Origin: Actinomyces urinae
GTDB lineage: Bacteria > Actinomycetota > Actinomycetes > Actinomycetales > Actinomycetaceae
DNA length: 64,000 bases
Reading direction: 5' to 3'
NCBI RefSeq assembly: GCF_900119695.1
Contig: NZ_LT632547.1
Coordinates: 1,580,893 to 1,644,892, forward strand
In this document: in pieces, positions 18,706 through 28,055 of the stretch
Layout of the letters: every line of letters begins with the position of its first letter
How positions within the stretch are numbered: the first letter of the stretch is position 1
The notes under the pieces: generated by a model
What the model saw: only the letters and a program-made list of their open reading frames with translations
What the model was told of the DNA's origin: nothing
Databases searched by the model: none
Position numbers and translations under genes: made by a program

Positions 18706-20232
18706 TTATGCGTTCCGAACGTCCTCGTCAACCCAGTCGAAGGTGCGAGTTACTGCCTTCTTCCATAGGCGGTAGGTGCGTTCGCGCTCTTCCGCATCCA
18801 TCTTCGGCGTCCAGCGCTTGCCTTCAGACCAGTTGTTGATGACGTCCTGCTCGCCCTGCCAGAAGCCAACCGCAATACCAGCTGCGTATGCAGCACCAAG
18901 AGCGGTGGTCTCCGTGACCTTCGGAGCAACAACGTCTACGCCAAGCACGTCAGCCTGGAACTGCATGAGCAACTCGTTAGCAACCATGCCGCCGTCAACG
19001 CGAAGCTCGGTCAGATCAACGCCCGAGTCAGCGTTCATAGCGTCAAGCACCTCGCGGGTCTGGAACGCGGTGGCCTCAAGGACAGCGCGGGCGATGTGGC
19101 CAGCGGTGTTGTAACGCGTGAGGCCAACGATGGCGCCACGGGCCTCGTCCTTCCAATACGGGGCGAAGAGGCCGGAGAACGCCGGAACGAAGTAGACGCC
19201 ACCGTTGTCCTTAACGGACTTAGCAAGCGGCTCGATTTCTGGAGCGGTGTGGATCATGTGCAGGTTGTCGCGGACCCACTGTACGAGCGAGCCTGTAACA
19301 GCAATCGAACCCTCGAGAGCGTACTTGGTTGGCTGATCGCCAATCTTGTAGCAAACGGTGGTCAGAAGGCCATTCTCGGACTGAACGGGCTCTTCACCGG
19401 TGTTGATAAGCATGAAGCAGCCGGTGCCGTAGGTGTTCTTAGCCATGCCCTTTTCGAAGCAAGCCTGGCCGAACGTTGCAGCCTGCTGGTCACCGAGGAT
19501 ACCCGCGATCGGGGTGTCGATGATCAGCGAGTTCTTCGAACCGTAGCCGTAGACCTCTGCGGAAGAGCGAATCTCCGGAAGCATCGACATCGGGATGCCC
19601 ATGTCAGCACAGGTGTCCTCGCGCCACTTCAGCGTCTTGATGTCCATGAGCATCGTACGAGAAGCGTTCGTTACGTCAGTTACGTGAACACCGCCATCCG
19701 GACCGCCGGTCAGGTTCCATAGCGTCCAGGTGTCCGTGTTGCCAAACAGGAGATCGCCGGCCTCAGCGCGCTCGCGAGCGCCCTCTACATTGTCGAGAAT
19801 CCACTTGATCTTTGGACCGGAGAAGTAGGTGGAAAGCGGGAGGCCACAACGATCGCGGAAGCGGTCGTTGCCTTCGTCGCCGGCGAGCTCGCGAACGATC
19901 TCAGCCGTACGCGTATCTTGCCAAACGATTGCGTTGTAAACCGGCTCACCAGTGTTCTTGTCCCAAACGATCGCGGTCTCACGCTGGTTGGTGATACCGA
20001 CAGCGGCTAGGCTGTGACGGTTGATAGCCGCGCCTGCCAATGCGGAGCCGATTGCCTGATGGATGTTGTCGCGAATCTCAATCGGATTGTGCTCTACCCA
20101 GCCGGCCTTCGGGAAGATCTGCTCGTGCTCGAGCTGCCCTACCGAAACAATTTCGCCGTCATGGTCGAACACAATTGCGCGAGATGACGTAGTGCCCTGA
20201 TCAATGGCAAGTACGTACTTCTTTTCGCTCAT
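18706..20232 (-). CDS. glpK: Glycerol kinase
   Basis: Phosphorylates glycerol to glycerol 3-phosphate, the substrate of GlpABC. The 508 residues start [18 protein letters not shown], the phosphate-1 motif of GlpK. G-T-G-C-F-M-L and the FGGY signature near the C-terminus follow. The ATG at 20232 has AAGG 8 nt upstream; the frame is open to 20316 but those residues do not resemble GlpK. No glycerol facilitator gene lies in the window. Confidence 0.97.
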   Translation of the reverse strand: MSEKKYVLAIDQGTTSSRAIVFDHDGEIVSVGQLEHEQIFPKAGWVEHNPIEIRDNIHQAIGSALAGAAINRHSLAAVGITNQRETAIVWDKNTGEPVYNAIVWQDTRTAEIVRELAGDEGNDRFRDRCGLPLSTYFSGPKIKWILDNVEGARERAEAGDLLFGNTDTWTLWNLTGGPDGGVHVTDVTNASRTMLMDIKTLKWREDTCADMGIPMSMLPEIRSSAEVYGYGSKNSLIIDTPIAGILGDQQAATFGQACFEKGMAKNTYGTGCFMLINTGEEPVQSENGLLTTVCYKIGDQPTKYALEGSIAVTGSLVQWVRDNLHMIHTAPEIEPLAKSVKDNGGVYFVPAFSGLFAPYWKDEARGAIVGLTRYNTAGHIARAVLEATAFQTREVLDAMNADSGVDLTELRVDGGMVANELLMQFQADVLGVDVVAPKVTETTALGAAYAAGIAVGFWQGEQDVINNWSEGKRWTPKMDAEERERTYRLWKKAVTRTFDWVDEDVRNA

Positions 20233-20521
20233 GTTTACCTTCACTTCCTTGTGCAAACAGTTGAATAATGGGCGAATCAACAAGCGTTGACCTGCGTCGC
20301 TGCACCTTTGTGCCATGCATCACGAAGTCTATCGCTCATCTTTGAGACTTGCACTACAAACCAATCGGGTCGCCGGTTTGCAGTTAGGCTCCTTGAATGC
20401 GCTGTCTGGTCATCAGTAAGCGACATCGATAGCTAGTTGTATCCCAAAACTGTGGTCTAGATTGCAGGTATGAACTCCTAACCTCCTGAATTGAACAGCC
20501 GTGCATGGCAAACTATGAAGA
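20233..20521. promoter_or_regulatory. Divergent control region, glpK / SorC-type regulator
   Basis: 289 bp without a gene between divergent starts, so both promoters should lie here. Candidate words are TTGTGCAAACAG at about 20250-20262 and TGAACAGCC at 20492-20500. No convincing full-length inverted repeat was found by eye. Confidence 0.4.
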
Positions 20522-21490
20522 ATGAGCATACGTGATAACGATGCGCACGAGGCTGCATCAATGTACTACCTGCAGGGCGAAACCATGGAGATGATTGCGC
20601 GTCACCTCGGGGTTTCGCGGTCCTCCGTTTCGCGACTACTGGCATATGCCCGCGAATCCGGCCTGGTCCGCATTACCGTAGCGCCAGCGCCCGGCGAGCG
20701 CGGCACCCTAGCCGGCGAGCTCAACCAGATTTTCGGCATCCACTCAACCGTGGTGCGCGTGCGCGACCACGACACCGGCGTGAACCGCCTCGACTCGGTA
20801 GCTAAAGTTGCGGCCGAACGCCTGCTCGACTTCATCCACCCAGGCAGCAAGATCGGTATCGCGTGGGGTAATACCACCGCTGAGGTTGCCCGCAATCTCA
20901 CGCCGGTGAACATCGACAACACAACGGTTGTGCAAATGAACGGCGCAGCAAGCGCATCCGGCACGGGCGTCAACTACATCGACACTACTATCTCGCGGGC
21001 AGCCGATGCTCTTGGGGCGTCCATGGTGCATTTTCCTGTGCCCGCCTTCTTCGACTATGAAGAAACGAAAGAAGCGATGTGGCGCGAGCGTTCGGTGAAG
21101 AGCGTAGTGGATCTCATCTCGAAGGTTGATGTGGCGATGTTCGGCGTAGGTGCTTTTGGGGGAGACGTGCCCTCGCACGTGTACTCCGCGGGATTCCTCG
21201 ACCCATCCGAAATGGCGGAAGCACGTAACGAGGGGGTGGTGGGAGACATTTGCACCGTCCTCATTCGCGAAGATGGCTCGTATGAAGACATGTCCATTAA
21301 CCGGCGCGCATCCGGTCCCACTCCGAAGCTACTGAAAACCATTCCCACGCGCCTTTGCGTGGTAGCGGGAGAGGCCAAAGCCATCCCCCTCATTGGCGCG
21401 CTACGCGCCGGCGTTGTCACCGACCTGGTGGTTGATGACCGCACCGCCCGCCGAGTGCTGGAACGCGCGCGCACCACCGGCCTGCGTTAG
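20522..21490 (+). CDS. SorC/DeoR-type sugar-binding transcriptional regulator
   Basis: A 322-residue protein with an N-terminal HTH (E-M-I-A-R-H-L-G-V-S-R-S-S-V-S-R-L, about residues 22-38). A sugar-phosphate-binding domain follows, with G-I-A-W-G-N-T, V-Q-M-N-G-A and a late A-G-E-A-K-A-I-P-L-I-G-A-L-R motif, all typical of SorC-family effector domains. Divergent from glpK, it is the obvious candidate regulator of glycerol genes (inference). This would differ from the GlpR (DeoR) or GlpP schemes of model bacteria. Confidence 0.9.
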   Translation: MSIRDNDAHEAASMYYLQGETMEMIARHLGVSRSSVSRLLAYARESGLVRITVAPAPGERGTLAGELNQIFGIHSTVVRVRDHDTGVNRLDSVAKVAAERLLDFIHPGSKIGIAWGNTTAEVARNLTPVNIDNTTVVQMNGAASASGTGVNYIDTTISRAADALGASMVHFPVPAFFDYEETKEAMWRERSVKSVVDLISKVDVAMFGVGAFGGDVPSHVYSAGFLDPSEMAEARNEGVVGDICTVLIREDGSYEDMSINRRASGPTPKLLKTIPTRLCVVAGEAKAIPLIGALRAGVVTDLVVDDRTARRVLERARTTGLR

Positions 21491-21504
21491 CCATACTGGA
21501 GGGG

Positions 21505-22032
21505 ATGCTTAACCAAACCGTTCAGACCGCTGCAGGGGAAGTGCAGTTGCGCTTTGCCCGCCCGGCTGATGCCCGCGCGATATGGAACCTCACCAAGCCC
21601 TACGTTCAGCAAAAGATCCTTGTGGACAAACCCCTCATCGCCTACTTTGAGGACATCCAAGAGTTCATCGTTGCTGAAAGAGACGGTGAAGTTCTGGCCT
21701 GCGGCGCCCTCCACGTGCTCTGGGACGACATCGCGGAGGTGCGCACCCTTGCCGCTTCCCCCACTGCGCGTGGAAGTGGCGTAGGCTCGCTCATCTTGAA
21801 TGCCCTTATAGAGCGGGCGCGTGACCTGCAACTAAAACGCATCTTTTGTCTAACATTTGCAGTTGATTTCTTTGCCCGGCACGGCTTCGAAGCCTTTGAG
21901 GGTATGGCTGTAGGGGTAGATGTGTACCAAAAGATGCTGCGCACCCACGATGACGGCGTGCGCGAATTTCTTGAACTGGCATCTGTCAAACCCAACACTC
22001 TGGGCAACACTCGCATGATCTTGCACCTTTAG
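21505..22032 (+). CDS. argA: GNAT acetyltransferase, probable N-acetylglutamate synthase (ArgA type)
   Basis: A 175-residue single-domain GNAT protein. The acetyl-CoA loop R-G-S-G-V-G-S-L is visible, with E-V-R-T-L-A before it. K-R-I-F-C-L-T-F and F-A-R-H-G-F-E are typical of short actinobacterial N-acetylglutamate synthases like that of Mycobacterium tuberculosis. It would perform the first step of arginine synthesis. The ATG follows GGAGGGG, 14 bp after the SorC-type gene. A general amino-acid acetyltransferase is the alternative. Confidence 0.78.
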   Translation: MLNQTVQTAAGEVQLRFARPADARAIWNLTKPYVQQKILVDKPLIAYFEDIQEFIVAERDGEVLACGALHVLWDDIAEVRTLAASPTARGSGVGSLILNALIERARDLQLKRIFCLTFAVDFFARHGFEAFEGMAVGVDVYQKMLRTHDDGVREFLELASVKPNTLGNTRMILHL

Positions 22033-22036
22033 GAAA

Positions 22037-22062
22037 GCGCGCTACTTTAGGTAGCCGCGCGC
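22037..22062. terminator. Hairpin after the ArgA-type gene
   Basis: Nine-base arm GCGCGCTAC (22037-22045) pairs with 22051-22062 with one bulged C. There is no T-tract, so termination is only possible. Confidence 0.4.
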
Positions 22063-22079
22063 CCAGACGCCAAACAAAA

Positions 22080-22107
22080 GCGGCTTCCAGCCATAGTTGA
22101 AAGCCGC
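22080..22107 (-). terminator. Probable terminator of the NYN gene
   Basis: Seven-base arms GCGGCTT/AAGCCGC (22080-22086, 22101-22107). On the minus strand the stem is followed by TTTTGTTTG, 31 bp past the NYN stop codon. Confidence 0.6.
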
Positions 22108-22137
22108 CCTCGTTAGCCGTTATTCGCCGTCGAACAC

Positions 22138-22698
22138 CTAGATGAACTCGTACGGGTCGAAGTCCTCCAGATCGATAATTCGCAAGCGAGGCAGGCGCAC
22201 CTGGAATGCGTCAATACCGTGCTCAATGTCGATGATCTCTAAGCCCTCGTCTGTTAGATCGTGCAGGCCCGACGAGATGAACTCGGGGAAACCGAGAATG
22301 CCAACGCGGTGACCAGCCTCAAGGAGGCGCTTGATTTCTGGCTCGTAATCGCCATCATGGCTGGCCAAAATCACGTCACCATACCCGCGTTCGCCGATCG
22401 CATCCAGCGTCTTCTTAATGCCCTGGTCAACCACCTGGTCATCCGGTATGCCCGAAAGGGGGATCGGACGGTAACGCATTGCGAGTAGTGCCTGCACGAA
22501 GTTCATCGGCATGTAACCCGACGAAGCATTCAGGAAGAACAAGCCCCTTACCGGCTGGTCCCAAAGTTCCTCGGTGGATGTTAGAACGCGATCCCACCGG
22601 GGGCGTTCTTCTGAGGCTGGCTTTCGATCCAGCACCGATACGCCAAGCGTGGTGTCAATATTTTCGCCATCAATAATTAAATAAGTAAGCGGATCCAT
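22138..22698 (-). CDS. NYN-domain (LabA/DUF88, PIN-like) putative ribonuclease
   Basis: A 186-residue protein with the acidic NYN/PIN active-site pattern: Y-L-I-I-D-G-E-N (Asp 10), G-I-P-D-D-Q-V-V-D and A-S-H-D-G-D-Y-E-P. Family members are predicted Mg-dependent RNases. The start ATG 22698 is chosen because family proteins begin close to the first Asp strand; there is no strong ribosome site. It lies downstream of pspA in the same direction, 80 bp apart, and may be co-transcribed. Confidence 0.8.
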   Translation of the reverse strand: MDPLTYLIIDGENIDTTLGVSVLDRKPASEERPRWDRVLTSTEELWDQPVRGLFFLNASSGYMPMNFVQALLAMRYRPIPLSGIPDDQVVDQGIKKTLDAIGERGYGDVILASHDGDYEPEIKRLLEAGHRVGILGFPEFISSGLHDLTDEGLEIIDIEHGIDAFQVRLPRLRIIDLEDFDPYEFI

Positions 22699-22778
22699 TT
22701 TGGTACTTTCAATGGGTGGGGCAGAAAGCCCCACCCATGTAGTTGAAATTTGTAGTTGAAGCCTTGCGTCTAAACGTT

Positions 22779-23486
22779 TTAAGACTTCTTCTTTAGAGCG
22801 GCCAAGCGAGCCTCAATTTCAGACTGCTCGTCCAAGTTGTCCAGTTCGTCGAACTGGGACGCGAAAGAGTCAGCAGCGAGTTCTGCGCGGCCTTGAGCCA
22901 TCGCTTCTTCGCGGCGAATCTGATCCTCAAAGCGCGAAAGCTCTGAAGTGGGGTCAAGCACGTTGATTGAGCCGACCGTATCCTGCAACTTCGCCTGCGC
23001 GGCAGCCGTCTTCTGGCGGGCCACAAGCTCATCGCGGCGGCGCTTCAAGTCCTCCAGCTTTTCCTTCGACTGCGAAAGACCAAGCTTGAGCTTGTCAACA
23101 ACCTCGGTCTGGCTTGCAATCATCGGCGCTGCATTCTCAGCCGACTTCTCGTAGCTAAGTTGCTTGCCAAGAGCAACCTTTGCCAGGTTATTCCACTTGT
23201 CAACTTCTGCCGGATCGGTAGCGGAATCAGCGCGGGCAGATGCGGCTACAGCCTTCTCGCCCCACTCCTTGGCAGCCGCTACGTCAGAGTCGTAGTCGGC
23301 CTGTGCAAGACGGAGGTTTCCAATGGTCTGCGCAACGGCTTCCTCAGCCTCCGCGATCGAGTTGGTGTAGTCGCGAACAAGCTGATCAAGCATCTTCTTC
23401 GGGTCCTCAGCGCGGTCCAAGAGTGCGTTGATGTTCGCCTTTGCGAGTTGGGAAATGCGACCTAGGATCGACTGCTTCTCTGCCAT
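22779..23486 (-). CDS. pspA: PspA/IM30 (ESCRT-III-like) membrane-stress protein
   Basis: A 235-residue, almost wholly helical coiled-coil protein starting S-I-L-G-R-I-S-Q-L-A-K-A-N-I-N-A-L-L-D-R-A-E-D-P, the PspA/Vipp1 N-terminal signature, followed by D-Q-L-V-R-D-Y. It binds stressed inner membrane and polymerises. The ATG at 23486 is preceded by AAGGAGATC. It follows the TPM gene by about 100 bp; PspA-TPM pairing recurs in actinobacteria and suggests a joint envelope-maintenance role. Confidence 0.94.
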   Translation of the reverse strand: MAEKQSILGRISQLAKANINALLDRAEDPKKMLDQLVRDYTNSIAEAEEAVAQTIGNLRLAQADYDSDVAAAKEWGEKAVAASARADSATDPAEVDKWNNLAKVALGKQLSYEKSAENAAPMIASQTEVVDKLKLGLSQSKEKLEDLKRRRDELVARQKTAAAQAKLQDTVGSINVLDPTSELSRFEDQIRREEAMAQGRAELAADSFASQFDELDNLDEQSEIEARLAALKKKS

Positions 23487-23587
23487 GTGATCTCCTTTCA
23501 AGGAAAACGCCAGGGCGAAGGCGCCCAAGACGCGCACAAACGTGCATTCTCATTATATATGTGACGCGACACTCACCGCGCGCCAAA

Positions 23588-25576
23588 TCAGAACTTGCCG
23601 GATCCACCCGAGCTAAAACCACCGCTGAAACCGCCGGAGCCTCCGGAACTGAAACCGCCGCCGAAATCACCCGATCCGCCGAAGTCAAAGCCTCCGCCGA
23701 AATCACCCGATCCTCCGGAGCCAAAGCCGCCGCTAGAGCGGCCGCTAGATCCACCGCCGCCAAACAAAAGTCCACCCAAGATCAGTGAGGTGAGGTCAAT
23801 TCCGCCACTCGAACCTCCCGAACCGCGCGGCGGCGTGGGGCCGGACGACAAATCGACGGCACGGTTGGCAAGCACAAGCGCGTCAGCGAGCAAATCAAGG
23901 GCTTCAATGGGGGAAGACGGTGCAACCTTCGCGGCCTCTGCCCGCTTCGCCTTCGCCCGCGCGATGAGAGTTCGCGCCTGCGAACTAGCGCTGAACGGGT
24001 GGGCTGACACGCGTGAATCGGCCCGGACGATCGCGGCATCTACCTCTGCGAACCTGCGATCCAGGCGAGCATTGGTACGAAGCTGCTTCTCTTCTGCGTT
24101 ACGTAGCGGTAACAATGCGTTGTCGAGGGCGTCCTCGGCTTCATGAAGTTCGGTCAGAGCACTCAGTGGATCCGCGCCGCCACGTCGGGCCGCGTTACCG
24201 TGCTCGATCGCGCGATGAGCATCCTCAACCAACGGATTGAACGACGCCTGGTTGTGGGCTAGACGCGAAACGTCCTCAAGATCTGAAGAGATCGAACCGA
24301 TAGCTTGGGCCAGCTTATTCTTTGCATCTTGCAAGTTCGCCTCAGCGCTCATAACCTCCTTGATCTGAGCAAGCGCCTGCGTGAGCGCGCGCATTGCAAG
24401 ATTCACGTGGAAAACGCCCGTCTTGCGATCCGAATCCTTCTTCGCCTTGGCCTCCGCGAGTGCCTGGCTTGCCGCGTCGAGCAGGCGGTTGGCCTCGTCC
24501 GGATTGTCTAAAATAGACTGCAAAACCTGATCGGAGTAGGTGAGACGAAGCGACTTAATCTCCAACTTCGCATGCTCCACCCGCTCGCGCGCCTCGCTTA
24601 TGCGCTGGTCGATGCTGGAAATATTCGAATCGATATTAGATTCGACGTCTCGAAGCTCGCTAAAACGCTTGGCCTGCGCGTCCAAAATCGCGCTAACGCG
24701 AGTTACATCGTCTTCTAGCTCGTCAACCAGCTTGGTCTGCGTATCGGGGTTGGTTTCCGACTCCATCTCGGGTTGCTTCTTGAAGGCCTGCGTCATGATT
24801 GCCGTGGCTTCATCCAATGCCTGCGCAAATTCCGTAGTTTCCAGCTCGCCAAACTGAGCCTGTGCGAATGCTAGGTCTTCCTTGGCCGCACGAACCGCGT
24901 CATCAGTCTGCATCATTGAAACATTCAGCTTCTTAATGCGATCTTCAAGCTGTTCCGTGCGGCGCTTCCTGGCCTGACGCAGATGCTTCTTCTTGCTTCG
25001 TTGAGCTGCTATAACGATGAGAACGAGGCCGATAAAACCTACGAAAACTATGATGAGGAAGGTCCCGGCTGCTAGATCGCTATCGTAATCATCATCCGAG
25101 GTGCCACTTGAGCCGTTCTCGCTATCGGACAGGAGCCTGGAGGTGTCGGACAGTGCAGCTATCAGGTTTTCGGGCGTTATACCCCCACGTAAGTTTGAAG
25201 ATCCCGCGGCCGCCGCAGAGTCCGCCTTCGAAGATCCAACTGGGGCGGATGGTCCCAAACAAATGTTGTATTCGCCCAGCTCCGTTGCAATCGCGTAAAC
25301 CACCGCTGACGCCGGCAGCGACGGGTTATCATCACCCAGCTTGGAACACCACGACGATGGAGAAGTGCCTTCCCAATCCGTCGTAATCACCATGTAGAGC
25401 GGGAAATCCACCGCGGTTGTGGCCGTAGTTTCAAGCTGGGCCTTGGTATCAGCGTCGAGAATCCCAACCTCGTCAATCACGTGAGAATCATCAATGCGCA
25501 CCGCTGCGCTGGCCATCGACGGCAAAAACATCAGTAGGGCAGTGGCTAGAGCTACCAGTACAGAACGCTTCTTCAT
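23588..25576 (-). CDS. TPM-domain membrane protein with Gly/Ser-rich tail
   Basis: A 662-residue protein in order: signal peptide (residues 1-25, ending M-A-S-A-A), extracytoplasmic TPM domain (about 30-150), acidic/Ser linker, one membrane helix (F-L-I-I-V-F-V-G-F-I-G-L), a basic stretch, a long cytosolic coiled-coil (about 210-560) and a C-terminal tail of about 60 residues made of G-G-S-G-x-F repeats. The start M-K-K-R at 25576 is preferred over a TTG at 25594. TPM proteins are linked to photosystem repair in plants and envelope functions in bacteria. PspA lies directly downstream. Confidence 0.88.
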   Translation of the reverse strand: MKKRSVLVALATALLMFLPSMASAAVRIDDSHVIDEVGILDADTKAQLETTATTAVDFPLYMVITTDWEGTSPSSWCSKLGDDNPSLPASAVVYAIATELGEYNICLGPSAPVGSSKADSAAAAGSSNLRGGITPENLIAALSDTSRLLSDSENGSSGTSDDDYDSDLAAGTFLIIVFVGFIGLVLIVIAAQRSKKKHLRQARKRRTEQLEDRIKKLNVSMMQTDDAVRAAKEDLAFAQAQFGELETTEFAQALDEATAIMTQAFKKQPEMESETNPDTQTKLVDELEDDVTRVSAILDAQAKRFSELRDVESNIDSNISSIDQRISEARERVEHAKLEIKSLRLTYSDQVLQSILDNPDEANRLLDAASQALAEAKAKKDSDRKTGVFHVNLAMRALTQALAQIKEVMSAEANLQDAKNKLAQAIGSISSDLEDVSRLAHNQASFNPLVEDAHRAIEHGNAARRGGADPLSALTELHEAEDALDNALLPLRNAEEKQLRTNARLDRRFAEVDAAIVRADSRVSAHPFSASSQARTLIARAKAKRAEAAKVAPSSPIEALDLLADALVLANRAVDLSSGPTPPRGSGGSSGGIDLTSLILGGLLFGGGGSSGRSSGGFGSGGSGDFGGGFDFGGSGDFGGGFSSGGSGGFSGGFSSGGSGKF

Positions 25577-25619
25577 ACCCCTAGTTTTGCGCAAAAGCTG
25601 ACTCGTGTCAGGTCAAAGT

Positions 25620-26795
25620 TCAAACTTCGCTCACTGCAAGCGCGATCTGCTCACATGTTCTTGTTATCTGCTCGCATGTGCGAACCGGTAGGCTGGGTTG
25701 TTCATTTTGCGGACCGGCATCGAGTAGCACGAGGCAACCCGCGAGCTTTGCTAGATCTTCGGCCTCTACGATCTCGCGCAGATCTATCAGGATCTCGGCA
25801 AGGCGAGTAGAAAGCACCGCTAGGCGCGTCCACTCCACCTCGCTGCCCGACACGCGTGCCCACTCTTTAGCTGGCAAGTATTTGCTCGTCAGGTCAATTG
25901 CGCGGCGAATCCACACTGCCTGAAGTAGGTCAGCCTCAATCTGAAGCAAGGCCGTAGCAGTTGGATCTTGTAGCAAGGCCAAAGCCTTCACGGATTCAGA
26001 CACGATCTTTTGTGCCTGCGCCAAACCCGCACGCATGCGTGCGGAAACCTCCGAGCCTGCGGTGGGGGAAACCCTTGCCACCTCCAGGCGTGCCGTGGCA
26101 AGCCCCTCCTCGATTTCACTGGCGAGTCGAGCCAAACCAAACGTTGGATCTGGGCTTACGTAGCGTCCCGCACGAACCGCGGCGCGATGCGGATTGACTG
26201 AAGCGGGATCTTCCGCCCTGTACGCGGCTAAGGCATGTGCGTACTTGTTTGCACGTAGGCTACGCAGAGGCTCGGCCGGCTCTTTCAAAGCAGACACTGC
26301 GGCGTTCATTCGCGTGCAACCGGCGGGAAGTTCAGCTTTTCCTTCCATCACAGTTGCGTCGGCCAGGCAAGAAGCCGTAAGCGCGCGAGCCCTGCCCAGT
26401 TCAAACCGCAAATCGGCGCAGGCATCCTCTCCAAACATCCAGCGCGAAGCCCAATACTCACGGCGCATCTCGCGAATCGCACCATCCATGTCGAATGCGT
26501 TAAGCGGATCTGCGGCCGGAGATAACACCTCGTTAGTCGGGGCTGGCACTTCTTCCGAGCTGCTCCCTACGTCCTCGCTTGCGTCATAATTCGCTGCGTC
26601 GTCCGCGGCCTCGTCTGCGGGTCCACTCTGGTGTTCATCTGCGGGTTCAAAGGGAGTAATCGAATCTACCCTTTGCGAATCTAGACCGTCCTCGCCGTTC
26701 TTTCGAGCCTGGGAACGCCGCGCAATAACAGCAACAGCAATCGCAACAACCACCAGCGCCGCGCCCGCGCCAAACAACCAAACTACCGTGCTCAC
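25620..26795 (-). CDS. Single-pass membrane protein with helical cytosolic domain, unknown
   Basis: 391 residues. An N-terminal membrane helix (W-L-F-G-A-G-A-A-L-V-V-V-A-I-A-V) is followed by basic R-R-S-Q-A-R-K, a 60-residue Asp/Glu/Ser-rich disordered linker, then a mostly helical Ala/Leu/Glu-rich domain. No enzyme motif recognised. GTG 26795 is preceded by GGGAGG; the frame extends upstream to 26909 without a ribosome site. Only 43 bp separates it from the TPM gene, so the two are probably co-expressed. It may be a divergent relative of the TPM cytosolic region. Confidence 0.65.
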   Translation of the reverse strand: MSTVVWLFGAGAALVVVAIAVAVIARRSQARKNGEDGLDSQRVDSITPFEPADEHQSGPADEAADDAANYDASEDVGSSSEEVPAPTNEVLSPAADPLNAFDMDGAIREMRREYWASRWMFGEDACADLRFELGRARALTASCLADATVMEGKAELPAGCTRMNAAVSALKEPAEPLRSLRANKYAHALAAYRAEDPASVNPHRAAVRAGRYVSPDPTFGLARLASEIEEGLATARLEVARVSPTAGSEVSARMRAGLAQAQKIVSESVKALALLQDPTATALLQIEADLLQAVWIRRAIDLTSKYLPAKEWARVSGSEVEWTRLAVLSTRLAEILIDLREIVEAEDLAKLAGCLVLLDAGPQNEQPSLPVRTCEQITRTCEQIALAVSEV

Positions 26796-26941
26796 GCGGC
26801 CTCCCTCACCAATTTTGCGATGCGCCACACCAACCAACTCCCAGCGCAAATGCGCCACCCTTGGCGATGACAATGTCTCTCGCACTATCATAGGGGTTAG
26901 ACGTAACAATCAAAGCGAGAAAACAGACTTAGGAGGCCCTC

Positions 26942-27319
26942 GTGCCCACCGGCAAGGTGAAATTCTTCGACGCGGATCGGGGATTCGGATTTATCGAAGG
27001 AGACGACGGCGAGTCCGTGTTCCTCCATGCATCCGCACTGCCCGAAGGCGTTCGCGCGCCGAAGGGTGGCACTCGCGTTGAATATTCTGTAGTTGACGGA
27101 CGGAAAGGCGCGCAGGCAATGTTCGTAGAGATCCTGCAGGCCTCGCCCTCCATAAGTAAGCTAAACCGGCGCAAACCGCAGCAAATGGTTGGGCTAGTTG
27201 AAGACCTGATTAAGGTACTCGACGCCGCATCCGGATCGCTTCGCCACGGAAAGTACCCGAACAACTCAGAGAAGATCGCGGACCTGCTCCGCGCTGTAGC
27301 GGATGATTTCGATGCCTGA
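26942..27319 (+). CDS. Cold-shock-domain protein with C-terminal extension
   Basis: 125 residues. The N-terminal cold-shock domain (1-67) has RNP1 (G-F-G-F-I-E) and RNP2 (V-F-L-H-A-S-A-L). A helical extension of about 58 residues follows, absent in E. coli CspA but seen in actinobacterial CspB-type proteins. Binds single-stranded RNA or DNA. GTG 26942 follows AGGAGG. The last 8 bases overlap the downstream gene. Confidence 0.92.
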   Translation: MPTGKVKFFDADRGFGFIEGDDGESVFLHASALPEGVRAPKGGTRVEYSVVDGRKGAQAMFVEILQASPSISKLNRRKPQQMVGLVEDLIKVLDAASGSLRHGKYPNNSEKIADLLRAVADDFDA

Positions 27320-28055
27320 AAACGAAAAGAACGAACCCGCCGTAGCAGCCGATAAGATCCTAAAAGACGCGGTAAAAGAGACACTAGAGATCGTCCTTGA
27401 GGTTGTAGAACAAAGCGAAATCGGTGACCACCTGGGCTATCGCGCTGAAGGTGAACGCTTGCTCACACACTTTTTTGCGGCAAACAAAGAGGGATACCAA
27501 GGCTGGCACTGGGCCGTAACCGTATCTCGGGTTCCGCGAGCGAGGCGAGTGACCGTATCTGAAATCGATCTTCTGCCCGGTAAAGGCGCCTTGCTCGCAC
27601 CCGAATGGGTGCCCTGGGAAGAACGCCTGCGTCCATCCGACGTATCCCCCTCAGACGTGCTTCCCTACCGTCAAGAGGATTCCCGCCTCGCGCTGATCCG
27701 CGACTCCAAGTACGGATCAGACGAGCCACCCCTCTCGCGTGTACGCACCCTCTCGCGAGAAGGCATTGACACCGCGCGCACCAGGTGGCACAGACGCTCG
27801 CGAGCCAAGGTGAACAAAACCGACTCGAAGTCCACTTGCGCGTCTTGCGGCTTCCTGGTTGCCCTTCGCTCCGAACTAGGGCAGAGCTTCGGCGTGTGCT
27901 CCAACGAGTGGTCCGGCCATGACGGCCGCCTTGTTCCCCTCACCTATGCCTGCGGCGCCCACTCCGAAACCGACGTGCAGGAAACCGGTAGCCAATGGAA
28001 CGTTGTGCCTCCGCGCGTGAACGAACTGGACCTAGAGGTCATCAGCGACCTGTAA
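27312..28055 (+). CDS. DUF3027-domain protein
   Basis: A 247-residue cytosolic protein. An N-terminal helix is followed by the conserved core with H-W-A-V-T-V-S-R, E-W-V-P-W-E-E-R and a possible metal site (C-A-S-C-G ... C-S-N-E ... Y-A-C-G-A-H-S-E). The start ATG 27312 lies inside the stop region of the cold-shock gene, so the two are coupled; this pairing is characteristic of actinobacteria. Function unknown; a role with RNA or transcription is guessed from the neighbour. Confidence 0.82.
   Translation: MPENEKNEPAVAADKILKDAVKETLEIVLEVVEQSEIGDHLGYRAEGERLLTHFFAANKEGYQGWHWAVTVSRVPRARRVTVSEIDLLPGKGALLAPEWVPWEERLRPSDVSPSDVLPYRQEDSRLALIRDSKYGSDEPPLSRVRTLSREGIDTARTRWHRRSRAKVNKTDSKSTCASCGFLVALRSELGQSFGVCSNEWSGHDGRLVPLTYACGAHSETDVQETGSQWNVVPPRVNELDLEVISDL

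Noticed and set aside
23595-23760. Short direct DNA repeats on the minus strand
   Set aside because: They encode the Gly/Ser-rich tail of the TPM protein, a coding repeat normal for that family.
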